From Acridotheres tristis (lineage: Eukaryota > Chordata > Aves > Passeriformes > Sturnidae), in NCBI GenBank assembly GCA_037013685.1, contig CM072894.1:29263529-29327528 (forward strand): a DNA stretch of 64,000 nt, in the 5' to 3' direction. The position numbers and the translations under genes were made by a program. The notes beneath the pieces were generated by a model that saw only the letters and a list, made by a program, of their open reading frames with translations, was not told where the DNA came from and ran no database searches. Positions 1 to 11,322 of this stretch are shown in pieces; the first letter of the stretch is position 1; every line of letters begins with the position of its first letter.

Positions 1-1088
1 AAAATAGAAAACAAAGGATCATATAACCATACCAACAAAGAGGTCCAAGATGCAATTATTAGGGCTGCTGACCTCTTCTTCACCCTTTGCCTGCATAAGG
101 GGAAGATGAATGCCACTTACTGCTCTAAAGGGCGAGGTCAGGCTGTACTTGGCCTGAGAATAGACCAATCAGGACATCATCTGCATTGAAACTTGGGAAA
201 AGAAACCGAACCCAATAAAGCTGAAGTAACATGACAGCTTGAAAGTCATAATGAGATTGACAATGAACAATTAAAACAAAGTATCTGTTTTTTTTCCTCT
301 GCTACAACGTTCATTTCTATTTTACTGGCTATCCCAGGCTGTCTTTTTTTCCCAGGTCATTGCTTTGATACCTTCATCTGCTTCCCACTAATTTGACCCA
401 TGCAAAGCCCTATCAGCAAATTAGCAAAGGCTGCCTTAACTTGAGGTGAAATACTAGATCTTACTCTTCGCAAAACCAGTAGCAAGCTTGACTTTGACAT
501 GTTTAACTGCTTTGAAGACTGCATCGTAAGACAGGAAATGCAGGGCAAGACAGGAATGTTACAGCAGTGGTGTGTAGCCCCTGAATCCACAGTTCCTTGG
601 TAGTTTCTCCAATAAACATCCGTGTTGTGTGATGTGTGTCCCCAGAGTTAAATACTGAGAGGAGCTCCCGGCCCAGCAGCGAGGCTCCAGTGCTGTGCCA
701 GCTTGCTGGAACTCTGAGACTTCAGCAGAGAATAGGAATCCAAGTGGAGAGAATCCTGCTGACCTAGGGCCTGCTCATCCTGCTCACAAACTGCTCTGGG
801 GACATTTTTAGGCTGACAGTGTCTGCACTTGTTTTCATTTGCCTGCCATAATCTCCTCCCCAGCAGATAAGCTATGGCATGAGGGAAATGAATGACACTA
901 AGACACACGTTTGAGTCGTTGGGGTTCCCTCCACTTTTCCTCTTCCTGCTCTCATCTCCCTCTTGTCTGCATTAATTTGGCTAGAATTAGAGAGTTCACT
1001 TTAGTTAATCACTGAGAACACTGGTGACAGTGAGTGCAGCTGTCATTTCAGAACATGACAATTCACTCCCACAATACAAAATAAAGAT
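1..1088. other. No gene recognised
   Basis: Ordinary AT-rich sequence. Short open frames exist on both strands, but none has a recognisable domain, a convincing splice context or biased composition. No repeat family was recognised. Confidence 0.6.
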
Positions 1089-1165
1089 TAAAAAAACCCC
1101 CAAAACAAATCAAACAAACAAACAAACAAACCAACCAAACAAAACCAACATAAAACAAAACCCCA
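1089..1165. repeat. Degenerate CAAA/AAACC-rich simple repeat
   Basis: An A-rich, G-poor stretch built from CAAA, CAAAA and CCAA units. The plus-strand open frame that crosses it has a lysine, threonine, asparagine and glutamine-rich run that only reflects this composition. Similar tracts occur near 11.57-11.67 kb and, in the complementary T/G form, near 63.73-63.84 kb. No retroelement body is visible next to it. Confidence 0.85.
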
Positions 1166-2164
1166 AGAAACCAAAACACCTCACTCCCAAATCACCCAGC
1201 ATCACTCAAGGAGTGGTCCCAAACACAAGTCCAGATAATACCAGATGGTATCTGCTGCCCAGCACCCCTCCATGCTTCCAACCATCAGGAAAGAAGATGC
1301 TGATGTGTCACCTAGCAGAATCATCTCTTAAACCTCTTCTACCATTTTTTTTGGTGATGGTGGTGATGACTTTGCTGGGGAGGAGGGAACAGTTTTGTTT
1401 ATTTTATTTTTCAGTGTCTATGGAGCTTTTTGCTCTTTTTACCTCTGTGATAAACAGAGCTTTTGACTTCTGCAGCTATTTTGCAATAAATGAAATGCAA
1501 AATGTCTTTTGGCAGGCAGTCACTTTGGATTTTTCCGATATCTATTAGCACTCCAGAATATTTGAGTGGTCTCACCCCAGTTAGTTTAGCATATGCTAAG
1601 CAAAATTTTCCTGCATGGTGTTTTTTGCCTATCATTTGTCATCTGCAAATAGAGTAAGAAAGAATCAACTTCCTAAAAACAGCAGTACTTTCTGTATAGT
1701 GACCAGTGTTGCTAAAAGTACATGGCAATAAACAAATGAAGTATAGCCTGATAATCTGGGCTGAGAATCTCTTCAATTGCAATGATGCTTTCACCAGCCC
1801 TTTTCTGCAGACCTTGGTTATCTGAGAAACCCAGTGAAAGCCATGAGGAACCTCACCTGGACACGGACCTGAAACCTGCCCCTACTCCAGCATGTTGTGC
1901 ATTTGAACTGGTACTGCTCAGAGTGGGCTCATGGAGAGCCCAACACAATCAGCTCCTGGGGAGAAGAGAAATGGGCTTTTTGCATTTCTTAATTCCCACT
2001 TGTTTTAGCTACAAGCATGCTAAGTTGCAATGATGAAGAGATGCTTCCAGGCTCCAGAGAAAGTGAGGTCACCACAGCACCACCAAGTCCTTCAGGAGTT
2101 CCCCTCCAAGGACACAGCCCTCCTCAACTGCTCTGCAGAGGACTAAATCTGTTTGTCACGGGCC
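1166..2164. other. No gene recognised
   Basis: Non-repetitive sequence of mixed composition between a simple repeat and a MIR-like relic. I see no coding, RNA or regulatory feature that I can support. Confidence 0.55.
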
Positions 2165-2167
2165 AGA

Positions 2168-2275
2168 AGTTTGTCTCCATTCCCAATATGTAAAGTAAGG
2201 ATAATACTATTTATCCCATGGGGAAGTTCTGGGGGCTTAGGTAATGTGTATACACGGCTTTCGAAATATAATCCG
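2168..2275 (+). mobile_element. MIR-like SINE relic, sense orientation
   Basis: The order of short blocks matches the MIR right half as I remember it: a TGTAAA block, then GGATAATACTA, then a CATGGGGAAGTT block, then a purine-rich and AATG-containing tail. Divergence is high, as expected for a relic that predates the bird lineage. It runs straight into the CpG island. The family assignment comes from memory of the consensus and is not a search result. Confidence 0.5.
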
Positions 2276-2280
2276 CTCCA

Positions 2281-2580
2281 AGGTCAGCCCCGCGCTTGTC
2301 TCACGGAGCTGTTCCCGTGTGCGCTGCAGAGGGAGCCCCGATGTCACCGCGGCGGTGCCCGTCGCCTGCCAGGAGCCAGCCCGTGGTCAGCGGATAGCGG
2401 GGAGGGAAGAGGCGATCGGAGGGCTTACACCGCAGCGATAACGCGTGTCTGTGACTCGCTGTGTGCCGAGCAGCCACCGCAGCCCGGCAATGGGGAAGGC
2501 GTGAATCAGATGCGTGCTGGCAATGGGCGGCTGGTGCGGGCGCCCCGATAAGGTGAGGCGCACATCCCGGTGATTAGCTG
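2281..2580. promoter_or_regulatory. CpG island, orphan candidate promoter or regulatory element
   Basis: Counting by eye over these 300 bases gives about 203 G or C (68%) and 31 CpG dinucleotides, an observed/expected ratio near 0.9. This meets the usual CpG-island criteria, while the surrounding tens of kilobases are AT-rich and CpG-poor. No TATA box is obvious. On the plus strand, AAG/GTGAGG at 2552/2553 is a good splice-donor match, so a non-coding first exon read to the right is possible. Open frames of up to about 132 codons cross the island, but GC-rich DNA is naturally stop-poor and the peptides resemble nothing I know. It could be the promoter of an unannotated lncRNA, an alternative promoter of a distant gene, or a poised element of a developmental gene. 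Confidence 0.7.
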
Positions 2581-2880
2581 GGTCGGTACTGAAGAACATT
2601 AGGAATTCACTTCTGCCGCTCTGATTGGTAATTAAGTGACTCGTCTACTGGCCGACAGTCCTGTATGCTTCCCCAGGCAGTTGTTAGTTCTTCGAAAACC
2701 ACTCCTGACAAAATGAGGTTTGCCCTTGGTACACAGATAATGAGACTCGGCTTGACAGGTGTGGCGCGATTAGAGCGCGGCTCTGCCGCTACAGCCACTC
2801 GTGGTAAACACACTCATTACAGCCCGCCGGTCCCCGGAGGCAAAGCATGTTTGACATTATTAATTGGCTTTTCTGTATAA
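2581..2880. promoter_or_regulatory. CpG-island shoulder, candidate conserved element
   Basis: CpG remains enriched here (about 15 in the block, clustered at 2641-2690 and 2758-2840). The block mixes GC-rich pieces with homeodomain-like sites such as GGTAATTAAGTG near 2628 and GATAATGAG near 2737. A GACAGGTGTGGCG block near 2756 resembles a T-box or E-box half-site. There are no repeats. The retained CpGs and non-repetitive character suggest a regulatory extension of the island; this is inference. Confidence 0.4.
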
Positions 2881-2986
2881 GGAGTCAAATAGATGAAAAG
2901 GTTTATCAAGCTGAAATAATTAATTTTGCCTGAATTCGCTGACAGTTCAGTTCTCCCGCAAAAGACCATTTTAAGGGTTTGGTGTC

Positions 2987-3025
2987 TTTTTTTTTTTTCC
3001 TTTTTTTTTTTTTTTTTTTTTTTTT
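2987..3025. repeat. Poly-T tract with one CC interruption
   Basis: Thirty-nine bases of T interrupted once by CC at 2999-3000. It separates the CpG-rich block from the AT-rich block. The lysine-rich minus-strand frame across it is a translation artefact. Confidence 0.95.
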
Positions 3026-3460
3026 GAATTTCGAAGTTCAAAAGACATAATAGCGGCGAAAGTGGAGCTTTTTAGTAAATTATAATTAAAGGGAATTTAA
3101 TTAATTTAGACCTGAAAAAAGGGTGCGTGGGGGGGAGAAACTCCTATCTTTGTCTATACAGAGGTGTAGATGGTAGAACATATCATGGCTTAATAATGCA
3201 TTAATTTTAATCTAATCAAACTATAATAAAAGAGGTAATTATGTTTAAAAATTATCATGCTCCAATATTGGTATATTTAAACACTTAATACTTACGCTGC
3301 TTCCAGTTAGTAAAAGTTGTAATTGTTGCGCTCAAATTTAGCTTATTTAATGATAGAGCTTATATTCATGAGGTTAATTGAATAAATCATTGTAATAACT
3401 CGTGGTAAAACTGTGATTATCTATTAGGTTCTAATTTTTCTTTCAAAAGGAGAAAAAAAA
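3026..3460. promoter_or_regulatory. AT-rich candidate conserved non-coding element
   Basis: Between 3075 and 3420 there are about twenty TAAT/ATTA homeodomain cores, many overlapping, along with scattered retained CpGs (GCGGCG near 3052, TACGCT near 3293, TTGCGCTC near 3327, CTCGTGG near 3400). No repeat family is recognisable. Next to a CpG island, this composition is typical of developmental enhancers. Simple AT bias could also create many of the cores, so confidence is limited. Confidence 0.4.
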
Positions 3461-5763
3461 CCACTCAGAAACTATTTTTCTTGGTTTCTCTTCCCAAAAG
3501 GCAGCAGATATTCTTCTCAAAAAACTTGAAGCCAGCATTTAATTTAAAAAACCCCAAACATATTTCCCATATACTTTTCAAATTACACATTCTGCAGTTT
3601 ATTTAGCCTTTTCAAAGCATGCCAAGATCATTTAGCAAATGTTTTAAACCTTCCACACGAAACCATCCAGATATTTTATAATTATGTGTATCAGTCTATT
3701 TACAAGCCTTTCTGAATTAATGAAAAATTTTCCCTTTAAAGTACAAAGCCATAGGATTTGAAAGTACAGGAAAGTGACTGTAATATGGAAGTAAAGAAAC
3801 AGACAACCTGGGAAGAACAAGTTGTTCAACAGTTCCTTTTGCACAGTTGCTTTTTAATATATCTCCTGATGCATTTATTTGGAGATTTTAAAAGGACACT
3901 CATGTTTTAAAAATCCTTTTGACCTCGTCTGACAGATATGTGTGCATACCACTGAGCAAAGCAATGTAAAAACTTTTCCAGTAAACCAGTGGTTTTGCTG
4001 AAGTCTCAGTGGCCCATGACCATCAGACCATTTCATATATAGAGCATGGACCATTCCAGAACAAAATGTTCCAAAACAGCAACAAGTGAGTTTTTCTACA
4101 TTTAAAGCTGATCCCCTAGTATCAAACACTCCAGAATTTGTTCAAGAATGTTATAATCCATCAATGTCTATTTGTCCCTGTTACGCAGAGAAATTTAGGA
4201 AGCCTTGATTATTTAACTACCAGAGCCTGAGGATCCACAAGTAACACATAAGTGCCAGCATGTCAATATTTTTGTTATTGGTCAAGAATATTTGTAAATT
4301 TTATAGTCTCTCATTTCCATATAAGTATATTTGTAAGAGACTGATATGAGTGTAGAAAGCCAGTATTACATCTGTAACAGTGAAAGGACACCCACCAGTC
4401 AGTTTTCATGGAGGAGAATACAATTTCCCCTGGAGAGAGCAGCAGATGGGCTCCTGGGGGGGCCTCACAGACCTTGGTGTGACCCGACCTTGCTTGTGGA
4501 CCCACAGGGGCAGTAGGAAACACAGGGAAAGAGGGGAAAGCAGAGGCACCTACTTAAAATTCACCCCCAGAATAAGAAACCTAGAAGCTCTGCACAGTAG
4601 CAAATTGCAATATTTACCAACAACTTAGCATTTGGTTCCAGAAATGTCATCCTCCAAAAATGCAAACATCTGTGCACTCACAGTGGAATAGTCAGCATCA
4701 AAGGGATAAGAAAATAAGACCATTCATTAACAGCATGACTTTCTCCCTTTGCCACATTTAATGATACTTATCATATTTTATACTTGCATGTACTATATTA
4801 AACTTACTAATTGGCTACATAATAATGCTCAAAAGACATTATGTTTAAGTAACTGGAGAACTGAAAATCAGGAGAGAGGAACAGAAATGATGGGTATGAG
4901 CTAATCTCTGCTTATTGACCAAGATTCTGAAGATTTTAGTTGGCATTTGCCATAAGTAGCTTTAATTCTTGTGTCTTGCAGAAATGAATTCATATGCTAA
5001 TTCTAAAAGTAATTTATTTGGGATTTGTAATGACTTATCTCACACTAATAAATCCTGTCTTAAAAAATCTGGCAAAAACCCCCACACACAACTAAAGTAA
5101 AGACTCCAACACCACAAAACACATTGTTCTGCTGACAGATTTTATAGTTCTACATCTTGTAATTCTGGGTTTCAACAATTTTGTTTGATAAAATTCTCCC
5201 ACCTAGAAGGATTCTGTGTCAATGTGGTCAGTAGAAGAATATCCTGGGGGAAAGCACATCTGCCCAGCACCTCCCTTTCATTCATTAACCCACCAGGGGC
5301 TAACACTAATTAGATCAGGCTGCTCATTTTAAGCTGATAATTGATTTAAATAGGTTGCTCATTTAAAATAGAATAAAAACCTGCTAAACATTTGGTGCTT
5401 GGGTTTTTTTCATCTGCAACTTTCAATTGCTTGTGCAATGTAGCATAAAATGTAGAGGTCTCCCTTTGCTAAAAGGGACATAAAATTAATTACAATGAGT
5501 ATGAATTGTGTAGGGTGAGGGGGTGGAGGAAAATGAGTGCTGGAGTTAACTACTGATGACTAACTAAGAATCACAAGCAATAGAGCTTGTTTCTTGTCAG
5601 CAGAATTTTTAAAGTAACTTGGATAGCTGAACCATTCAGTTTTACAGTCTTTTATCCCAGAAGAGGAGTTTAGCACATCCAGAGATGCTTCTCACATTTT
5701 TTAAACTGCCATTGCTGATTGCAAAAACAATATCACATAGTGCTAGTGGTTTGTATTGTCTCA
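3461..5763. other. No gene recognised
   Basis: AT-rich unique sequence. Short frames on both strands show no family resemblance. A run of seven G lies near 4457. Nothing else could be supported. Confidence 0.55.
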
Positions 5764-5790
5764 ATTAATTAATTTCCTAAATTAATTAAT
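5764..5790. repeat. Perfect AT-only inverted repeat
   Basis: Two 12-base arms, ATTAATTAATTT and its exact complement, flank the loop CCT at 5776-5778. The arms contain tandem TAAT/ATTA cores. It could be a homeodomain dimer cluster, or an expected product of low-complexity AT sequence. Confidence 0.85.
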
Positions 5791-6240
5791 ATCTCAGCCT
5801 CTGTCCAAGCATATAAATACGAAGTCTTCATTTTATTGTTAGGAAAGTATCAATCCTCAGCCAATGTAAAAATATTCACTGAAGTTGCCCATCAAAAAAC
5901 TTTGGTTACATGTGTCCATAATTTACCAGCCGTTTCTTGCAAATATAAATAAATCATGACCTTTTCAGCCAACTATAACTATGTTTGTTTGTACAAGGCT
6001 CAGACGTCAGCCCAGGATAATACTCAGAATCTGCTGTTTATTTACCTGCCTAAGAGTCAGTATCTGCAAGCTGGCAGGCACACGCATGAGACAAAAAAGT
6101 AACAGCAGGTACTGCTGAAACGAGGCTGAAATAGGAACTCCTGACAAAGCTGCAGGATTACCAAAGGACAGAAATAAAAGCGACTGCGAGATGTAGATTG
6201 TCAGCAGTGCTGTTTTATTTTTAATCCTGCTTAATCAAAC
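5791..6240. other. No gene recognised
   Basis: AT-rich unique sequence with a CAGACGTCAGC block near 6001 that contains a CRE-like GACGTC core. No coding or repeat signal was seen. Confidence 0.5.
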
Positions 6241-6345
6241 CAAGTCCCTGCCACTCCATCTGTTGCTGCGGCACGGCATCACGCCCCGGTCGGGGCAGTC
6301 ACCTCCACACCGCTGGCACCGCATTTTACCCCTTATAAATCACGT
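6241..6345. promoter_or_regulatory. Small GC/CpG-rich patch with TATA-like motif
   Basis: Eight CpGs fall in roughly 105 bases, well above the local background. There is a perfect GCCCCG/CGGGGC inverted repeat at 6283-6296 with a 2-base loop, followed by TATAAAT at 6334-6340. GC-rich sequence followed by a TATA-like box could be a weak promoter, but nothing downstream looks like a gene. It is too short to be a CpG island. Confidence 0.3.
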
Positions 6346-6668
6346 TCTTCCTCCTGTTTCCAACAAATTCAGCCAGAGATCCAGACTCTGCAGTTCGGTG
6401 GGGTTCAAGGACTCTCTGCCTTGAAAAACTGTTCAAGAGCACTCACTAGTGGCTGCAAATGAAAACAGCGCCCTGGCAGGGCATCACCCAGCCCGCTGCC
6501 TTCGTGCCTCTTGAAGTCCTAGCGAAGGCAGCAAGAAGACAATAAACACCCTTTCAATAATTCTACATTCAGGCACCAGATCATTTTCTCAGTTAATGGA
6601 AAATATTATATACCAGTAAGCAGTTTTTTAAGGCAACCAGTTGTGAAATACGTTGAAAACAATACCAG

Positions 6669-6714
6669 TTGCTCGATCACTATCAAGGATATTGCTTGAT
6701 CAATATCAAGGAAG
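6669..6714. repeat. Two-copy 23-bp imperfect tandem repeat
   Basis: Two adjacent 23-base units begin TTGCTCGATCAC and TTGCTTGATCAA. They differ at about four positions. It is a small local duplication with no known function. Confidence 0.75.
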
Positions 6715-7889
6715 ATAATTCAATTGCTTACATTTTGCACGAATACTTGAATTTCTCTGTTCAGTTTTGAACAAAGCCCATTTTAACAAAGCATGTTTTT
6801 TTAAAAAGAAAGATGCTAATTTATTCCCCTGTATTTCAATTTGTCACTGAGCACGTGCTTCTTGTGTTCTGTTAGGTGCACTAGTATCTAAGCATGCAGC
6901 ACAAGAAAATGCATGTGAGCAATCAGTTGAATTGACAGTGAGCTGTAACAGGACCACACAAATGAGACAAACTTGGTGGCCATACCATGGCAGAGCACCT
7001 GGTTTGGCTACACTGAAACTGCCAGTGGCAGAAGGACTCTTGAAGGCAGACAACCAGGGAACCAGGTAAAGCTGTGGTGACCAGAGCAGATGATTATACA
7101 AAGTTTTTCCACCACACCTCTCTAAATGACAGTACCTTGTGTTGGGCACCCATGGATGTGGGTGAGGACTGGCATCCTGGAGCCCTGGGGTTGTGACAGC
7201 CACCAGGAGCCGGGAGAGTGGCACAGTGAGAGGCTCCTGCTCGGGGATGGGTAACGCTGCCTTGCCAAGAGCCTTGGGCTCCCCTCTGAACCACAGGGCT
7301 GTGGAGGAACAGATTGCCAGCTAATATGGAAAGCTGCCTGCTTCCTAGATTAACGATGAGGTAATTTGGAATTTACATATGTGTGGAGAGGGACTGTTTT
7401 GATCCCAAGGTAGTGTCTCTGTGATACAATAACGCGGGCGATAGAGAAGAGGTGAAGCAAGGAGGCCAGATAAGAGGGAAGCAAAGTGTCTCTGGTGCCA
7501 GCACCAAGGAGAGACCTAACAAAGCACCAGGCTCAGCCCGGCACTGAGTAGCAGCGTGGCTGGAACAAAAGAGATGTGGCTGAGCTGGGAAAAAGCGAGT
7601 GCACAGCGAGGAACATTGCAAAGGTCAGTGAAGCGATTTGCACAGCTGTGCTTCCAAGTGGGCTCCTCTCGCCCCAAGCCCTGGCCCCTGACATTTCAGT
7701 AGCTGAAAACCAGGCTCTGCTGCTGCCTTTTCACTGCCCTCAACACTGCCCAGTGGCACTGGGACCTGAGAGCTTTCAGCTGGGGGAGGCTTAATGCACT
7801 TGACTCCTCTTAGCCCTGTGTTTGAGAAGCTTTGACATGTTTGCTCCCATCGCAGCCAGTTGGGTGTGACTCCTCAGGTCTGAGTCCTG
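6715..7889. other. No gene recognised
   Basis: Moderately GC-rich in 7000-7800. A palindromic AGCACGTGCT containing the E-box CACGTG lies at 6850-6859. The longest frame, about 126 codons on the minus strand, is not recognisable and lies in low-complexity-free but otherwise ordinary sequence. Confidence 0.5.
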
Positions 7890-7965
7890 GAGAGGCAAAA
7901 GGATTTGCCTGTGATGGCATGGGCAGTTGGCAGCAGAGCAGGGAATTGATGCTGACCCCAGGCAA
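7890..7965 (-). mobile_element. MIR-like SINE relic, antisense
   Basis: The blocks GAGGCAAAAGG, TTTGCC, TGGCAGCAGAGCAGGGA and TTGATGCTGACCC follow the order of the reverse complement of the MIR core and tRNA-related part as I remember them. Divergence is high. The assignment is from memory and tentative. Confidence 0.4.
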
Positions 7966-8463
7966 ACGTTCTGAGCAACACAGTGTCCTCCCCTAGTACA
8001 GGGCTGGGGCTGGAAACAGAGCAAACAGGCTCACATTCATCCACTAAACCCTCAGTGGTGAGACAAGAGCCGATGGCAGAAAAGCAACCAGCTGCACAGA
8101 GAGAACACAGCATTATTCCTGAAATGTACAAAAAAATGCATAATTTTAATACTGGTTGATTTGGGGGAAGGAAGCTTGAAACACCAAAATCTCTCTGTTA
8201 ACATCTGGATTGAGATTCGTATCATCTATCCCGTTTGGAACAGCAAAGAAAATTGCACTACAGAATTAAAGTAAAAAAGCCCCAAGTTCTTCTGCACCAC
8301 ATATGACCTAAGCAGAAAGGTAAGTGGGAATAACTTAAACTCTAAGACACCAGTTCTTCCCCATTCAGAAAATCTGGCACGCTGAACTTGCCAGTGGGAA
8401 GCATCTTCTGCCACTATACGTCCAGAGATGTATGTATAAATGAAGGCCAGTGTACTTATTAAA
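7966..8463. other. No gene recognised
   Basis: Unique sequence between a MIR-like relic and a CAA/AAT repeat. Nothing supportable was seen. Confidence 0.5.
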
Positions 8464-8525
8464 ATAACAACAGCAACAACAAAAACAACACCACAAAACA
8501 ACAACAACAACAATAATAATAATAT
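8464..8525. repeat. (CAA)n to (AAT)n compound microsatellite
   Basis: Interrupted AAC/CAA units pass into AAT units at the right end. Minus-strand frames across it encode runs of leucine, valine and isoleucine that imitate a membrane segment but come from the repeat. Confidence 0.9.
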
Positions 8526-8875
8526 TGTGGGATAAAATGGAGTGCCAGAATAGCCAGTCATCCAATCTGTATCTCACCTCCTATTTTTTCATTATTTCCC
8601 TTTTTTTAAAAAAACTGTTTACCCTAGTTTTGTTGTCTTCTTTTTCTATTTGGTACATTTCAACGTCTGGCATTTTTTTTTTTAAGAATACTTTTCCTTA
8701 ATGTATCTTTTAATTTTGCTGCCATTTCTCTCCTCTCTCTACACAAGGCTTCATCTTGAGATGCAATTTCTTAAGCTTTCAATTCTCCCTAAAATAATTT
8801 TCTCTACAACTTCTGTTTCCATCTTCCCAGATAATTTTTCTTAGTCTTATTTCTATTTTTGTTGTTACTCAAAGT
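8526..8875. other. Pyrimidine-rich unique sequence
   Basis: T and C dominate the plus strand, with several short T runs (8600-8690) and CTCTCTCT-like pieces near 8730. No gene was recognised. Confidence 0.5.
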
Positions 8876-8893
8876 ATAATAATAATAATAATT
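8876..8893. repeat. Short (AAT)n microsatellite
   Basis: About six AAT units. A related array ends about 350 bases upstream. Confidence 0.85.
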
Positions 8894-11294
8894 ACAACAC
8901 TAATAATACATTTCTAGCTCCTTCAATTTCTGCTGCTAACTAAAACTGTTATTATGCCCCTTTCATTATGCCATTTCCTGAAGACCATTTGAAAACAAAA
9001 CTCCACTTGTCTTCAAGGGGGCTGGACTTTCCTTCCCTGTTTTCCTTCTACAGTGGTAGGACAGATGGGGACACATCAGCTGGGGAGCTGATAAATCTTT
9101 CTGTGCTTCCATGGGGAAACAATCCAGATTTCTGGGAAACTGAATCAGTTAGAAAATCCTGAGTATCATCTCAAGTTTAGGATATCCATTAACAGTCCTA
9201 GAAATAGGCTTCTTCCTGGATCACTGCTGTAGTTACTGAGGTTCAGTAAAGAGTACCAGAGATGATGTTTACCACCAAATCCTCAAAGTAATTTCAGGCA
9301 CAGATTTGGAAGAAGGCTGCCTGGCTTGGAAGCAGTAATCTCCCTTGCACTAAGATCTGGTGTCTTCTTGAGAGGAGGTAAGAAGACGAGTGTTAGGCAG
9401 AATTTTACTAACACTGCTTTGGATAGAAATCAAGGACTGAGGATTTTTAAACGTTTCTCAATCACAGTTCTTCGACTCAAGAGCACTTAAAGTGTGTATC
9501 TAAAAGATCGTTCCTTTCTGTTTCCTCTTTCTTCAAAAAGGAAGAGATTATGAGGAGTTCAACTTTCTGATTGCTTGTTTGTGTTTTACTTTTCATCCTG
9601 GAGGATTTAAATTACCTGTATTTCGGGGGCCAGCTCAGCAGAAACACACAACAGGAGCAGTGTGCTTGCAAGCAGACTGTGCAAACGTTTCTTTTGTGGT
9701 GTGTTTTCTTTTGTATCGCTGTAGTCAGCGACTGCTCTGGATCCCATCCCAGGACACAAGCCAAGAATGAGAAATAAGGCTTCAAGCGAGACAACAATTC
9801 ACAACCACAGTATTGTTTGACTTGGAATCCTCACCGGGGTAAAACCTACAACAGGAATACAAGATGCTTTAAGTAGCAGATGCTGATTTTAATCTTTCTG
9901 GTAGTTAGAGAGCCCACCTCGCCCAGCCCACCTCGCCAGGAGGGACCTGGCAGAGGGATTTCTTCCCGGCTATGTCAGCGAGGACATGACAGCAGGAGCA
10001 AGAGTTGTGAAGCACCCAAGGTGATCAGCAGTGTTAGGAAGCATATGAATGTAGGCTTTGTTAGAGAAAAGGACTGTGCTATCAGCAAAAGTAAGCAGTA
10101 GTAGATGAAGATGGATGGTCAAAATGGGGAAAATATACCTGTGTTTAGTCTCTAGGAGCTTCTAGCTAAAAACACAGCAGCCTTTGAGCATACACATTGC
10201 ATGAGAAGGCAAAGATAAAACTGTTTTGGTACTGTATGGAAACAAAATCCACAGGCAAAGGAAAACAGACACTGGGGTTTTTATTCTGCTTAAGGAGGGA
10301 GTATAACATTAAAAACTGCTGCAAAATTCCAACATCAGAGTAGGATGCGAGAGCAACAGGTAGCAACCAACACCCCTGCTATGAAGTAGTATAACAGTTT
10401 TAGAAACATGTAGCCTGGATTTTAGAGTAAATTAGTGTAATACAAAGCAAATTCTTAAAGAACACTCCATTTTACAATGCAGCTTTAAAATTACTTAGGA
10501 GGCATTATGGTATAAAAATCGAATTTGAGAATATATCACAAATTACTGTACAGGATGATAGAAATGCACTAATTTCCAGAGCTATTGTTGTTTGAGCTGT
10601 TCAGAAAATGTTGACAAAAATAAATTTTGATGAAAGAGAAAACCTCTCTCAGAACACTTTGCAATTTCCTAATCCAGCCCACACTCCCTGTTCCTGTCTG
10701 TCTTTGAGAATGCTCTGGGTGGGATCCAAAGTCTGTGAAAGCAATGGACAGGATCCCACTGGCATTCAGCAGGTGGGACATGAATGCCAAGCCAGTGTCA
10801 GGATGCCTCTTGAAAGCCATATCTCTCACTGCAGATCCCAAACATTACATCTAGGCCTGCAATAATCCTCTGTTATGCAAGCTACAAAGGCTTTGGGTGT
10901 TATATATTCACACTTGCTAGTGAAAATGAAATGGCAAATAGTAAATTTGTAAGGATGGCAATTACAAAATGAAAATAGCCCAGGCATATTCATTGGTAAA
11001 GTTATGTATTGCACTTTCCAAGAAGGGAATGCAATTTTTCCTATTCAGGAAAGCCCAGAGCTATCAGCTCAAGCAGTACCTGTACCCTGGCCCTGCATCA
11101 ACTGCAGTTTTACTGTCAGAGGGAGGCTGAAGCTCTCCAAGCTCAGATCCACAGGCTGTGCAGAGGCTCCCACATCCCACAGTGCATCCAGAGCTGTGAC
11201 CACGGGCAGCCACCTCTGTGTTCAGCACCAGCCCTCCAGTCTGCTTCAGTGTGAGCTGCAGAGCCACTACTCACCCAGCACGGCTGGGCTCTCC
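8894..11294. other. No gene recognised
   Basis: Unique sequence. From about 11040 the composition becomes more GC-rich, and a plus-strand frame of 183 codons (11004-11555) is the longest in the window. It has no recognisable domain, no signal peptide and ordinary non-coding composition, so I do not call it a gene. Confidence 0.5.
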
Positions 11295-11322
11295 CATTTC
11301 CCCCTGAAATTCGGGGGAAATG
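11295..11322. repeat. Perfect 10-bp inverted repeat
   Basis: CATTTCCCCC at 11295-11304 and GGGGGAAATG at 11313-11322 are exact complements around an 8-base loop. The arms resemble NF-kB or ETS-like GGGGAAAT half-sites. No target-site duplication or element body is visible. Confidence 0.9.

Noticed and set aside
1024..1548. 174-codon plus-strand frame
   Set aside because: Its first third is a translation of the CAAA-rich simple repeat, and the rest resembles nothing known.
2153..2551. 132-codon frame through the CpG island
   Set aside because: GC-rich DNA is stop-poor; the peptide is arginine/proline/glycine-rich without a family match. The island is better treated as non-coding regulatory DNA.
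8226..8577. Hydrophobic, membrane-like minus-strand frames
   Set aside because: The leucine, valine and isoleucine run is the translation of the CAA/AAT microsatellite.
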